Source of the DNA: Chloroflexota bacterium
Lineage (GTDB): Bacteria; Chloroflexota; Limnocylindria; P2-11E
Assembly (NCBI GenBank): GCA_016875665.1
Contig: VGPA01000116.1
Location: 1 to 5,117 of the forward strand
Reading direction: 5' to 3'
Length of the DNA: 5,117 nt
The notes below the pieces were generated by a model. It was not told the DNA's origin, did not search any database, and worked only from the letters and a program-made list of their open reading frames with translations. Within the stretch, counting starts at the first letter, position 1; the number at the start of each line of letters is the position of its first letter. A program made the position numbers and the translations under genes. Shown here in pieces: positions 5,021 through 5,117 of the stretch.

Positions 5021-5117
5021 CTAGCGGTTCTTGAGCAGCGGACGCGGTGCGGCGACGACCGGGGCTGCCGGGCGCGACGCAGCCGGGCGCGCGACGGGTG
5101 CGGCGTTCGCCGGCGCG
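5021..5117 (-). CDS. infC: Putative translation initiation factor IF-3, C-terminal tail (partial)
   Basis: The last 31 codons and a TAG stop are visible; the gene continues beyond the window. The visible residues are low complexity: 11 Ala, 7 Pro and 4 Arg, ending in RPLLKNR. No conserved IF-3 motif falls inside the window, so the assignment rests on position: a gene ending 27 bases before rpmI-rplT on the same strand is infC in most bacteria. IF-3 binds the 30S subunit and checks the start codon and initiator tRNA. Family members usually stop soon after the folded C-terminal domain, so an Ala/Pro-rich extension, if this is IF-3, is an additional disordered tail, as seen in some high-GC lineages. 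The alternative is an unrelated gene with a disordered C-terminus. Confidence 0.65.
   Translation of the reverse strand, partial: APANAAPVARPAASRPAAPVVAAPRPLLKNR

Noticed and set aside
1..5117. A previously undescribed system, mobile element, CRISPR array or RNA gene
   Set aside because: Almost the whole window is accounted for by a conserved translation operon plus a known DNA-repair family. No terminal repeats, direct-repeat arrays or tRNA-like folds were seen by eye.

Overview
The window is a compact, very GC-rich piece of bacterial chromosome in which every supported gene lies on the minus strand. Read in the direction of transcription (from high to low coordinates) the order is: 3' end of a gene in the infC position (translation initiation factor IF-3), rpmI (ribosomal protein L35), rplT (ribosomal protein L20), pheS and pheT (phenylalanyl-tRNA synthetase alpha and beta), a 3-methyladenine DNA glycosylase of the AAG/MPG family, and the 5' end of an unidentified gene whose visible N-terminus weakly resembles the leader domain of some SAM-dependent methyltransferases. 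The order infC-rpmI-rplT-pheS-pheT is a widely conserved bacterial translation operon. The glycosylase and the last gene are lineage-specific additions at its downstream end.

Region by region: 5021-5117 holds the Ala/Pro/Arg-rich C-terminal tail of the putative IF-3. 4796-4993 is rpmI and 4406-4780 is rplT, 15 bases apart, with a strong Shine-Dalgarno between them. 4330-4405 is a 76-base spacer that contains a long GC-rich hairpin with overlapping alternative pairings, followed by the pheS Shine-Dalgarno. 3283-4329 is pheS. 3228-3282 is a 55-base spacer with a second, smaller hairpin. 801-3227 is pheT. 226-804 is the glycosylase, whose probable CTG start overlaps the pheT stop. 1-248 is the last gene, whose probable GTG start overlaps the glycosylase end by 23 bases. 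There is no gene-free stretch longer than about 80 bases, and no tRNA, rRNA, mobile element, CRISPR array or promoter that I can support.

The genes make sense as one transcript. IF-3, L35 and L20 serve ribosome assembly and initiation, PheS and PheT form the (alpha-beta)2 enzyme that charges tRNA-Phe, and the last two genes are translationally coupled passengers. A notable theme is that none of the six visible start codons appears to be ATG: GTG (rpmI), TTG (rplT), CTG (pheS), GTG (pheT), CTG (glycosylase), GTG (last gene). The pheS assignment rests on both a well-placed GGAGG and the match of residue numbering to known PheS active-site positions.

The organism is an uncultured-type, high-GC bacterium. 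Gene order and the Cys-rich PheS insertion are compatible with groups such as Rokubacteria/Methylomirabilota or former Deltaproteobacteria, but this placement is a guess that the sequence alone does not settle. I found no convincing previously undescribed system. The best leads are the rplT-pheS leader hairpin, the non-ATG start usage and the IF-3 tail.
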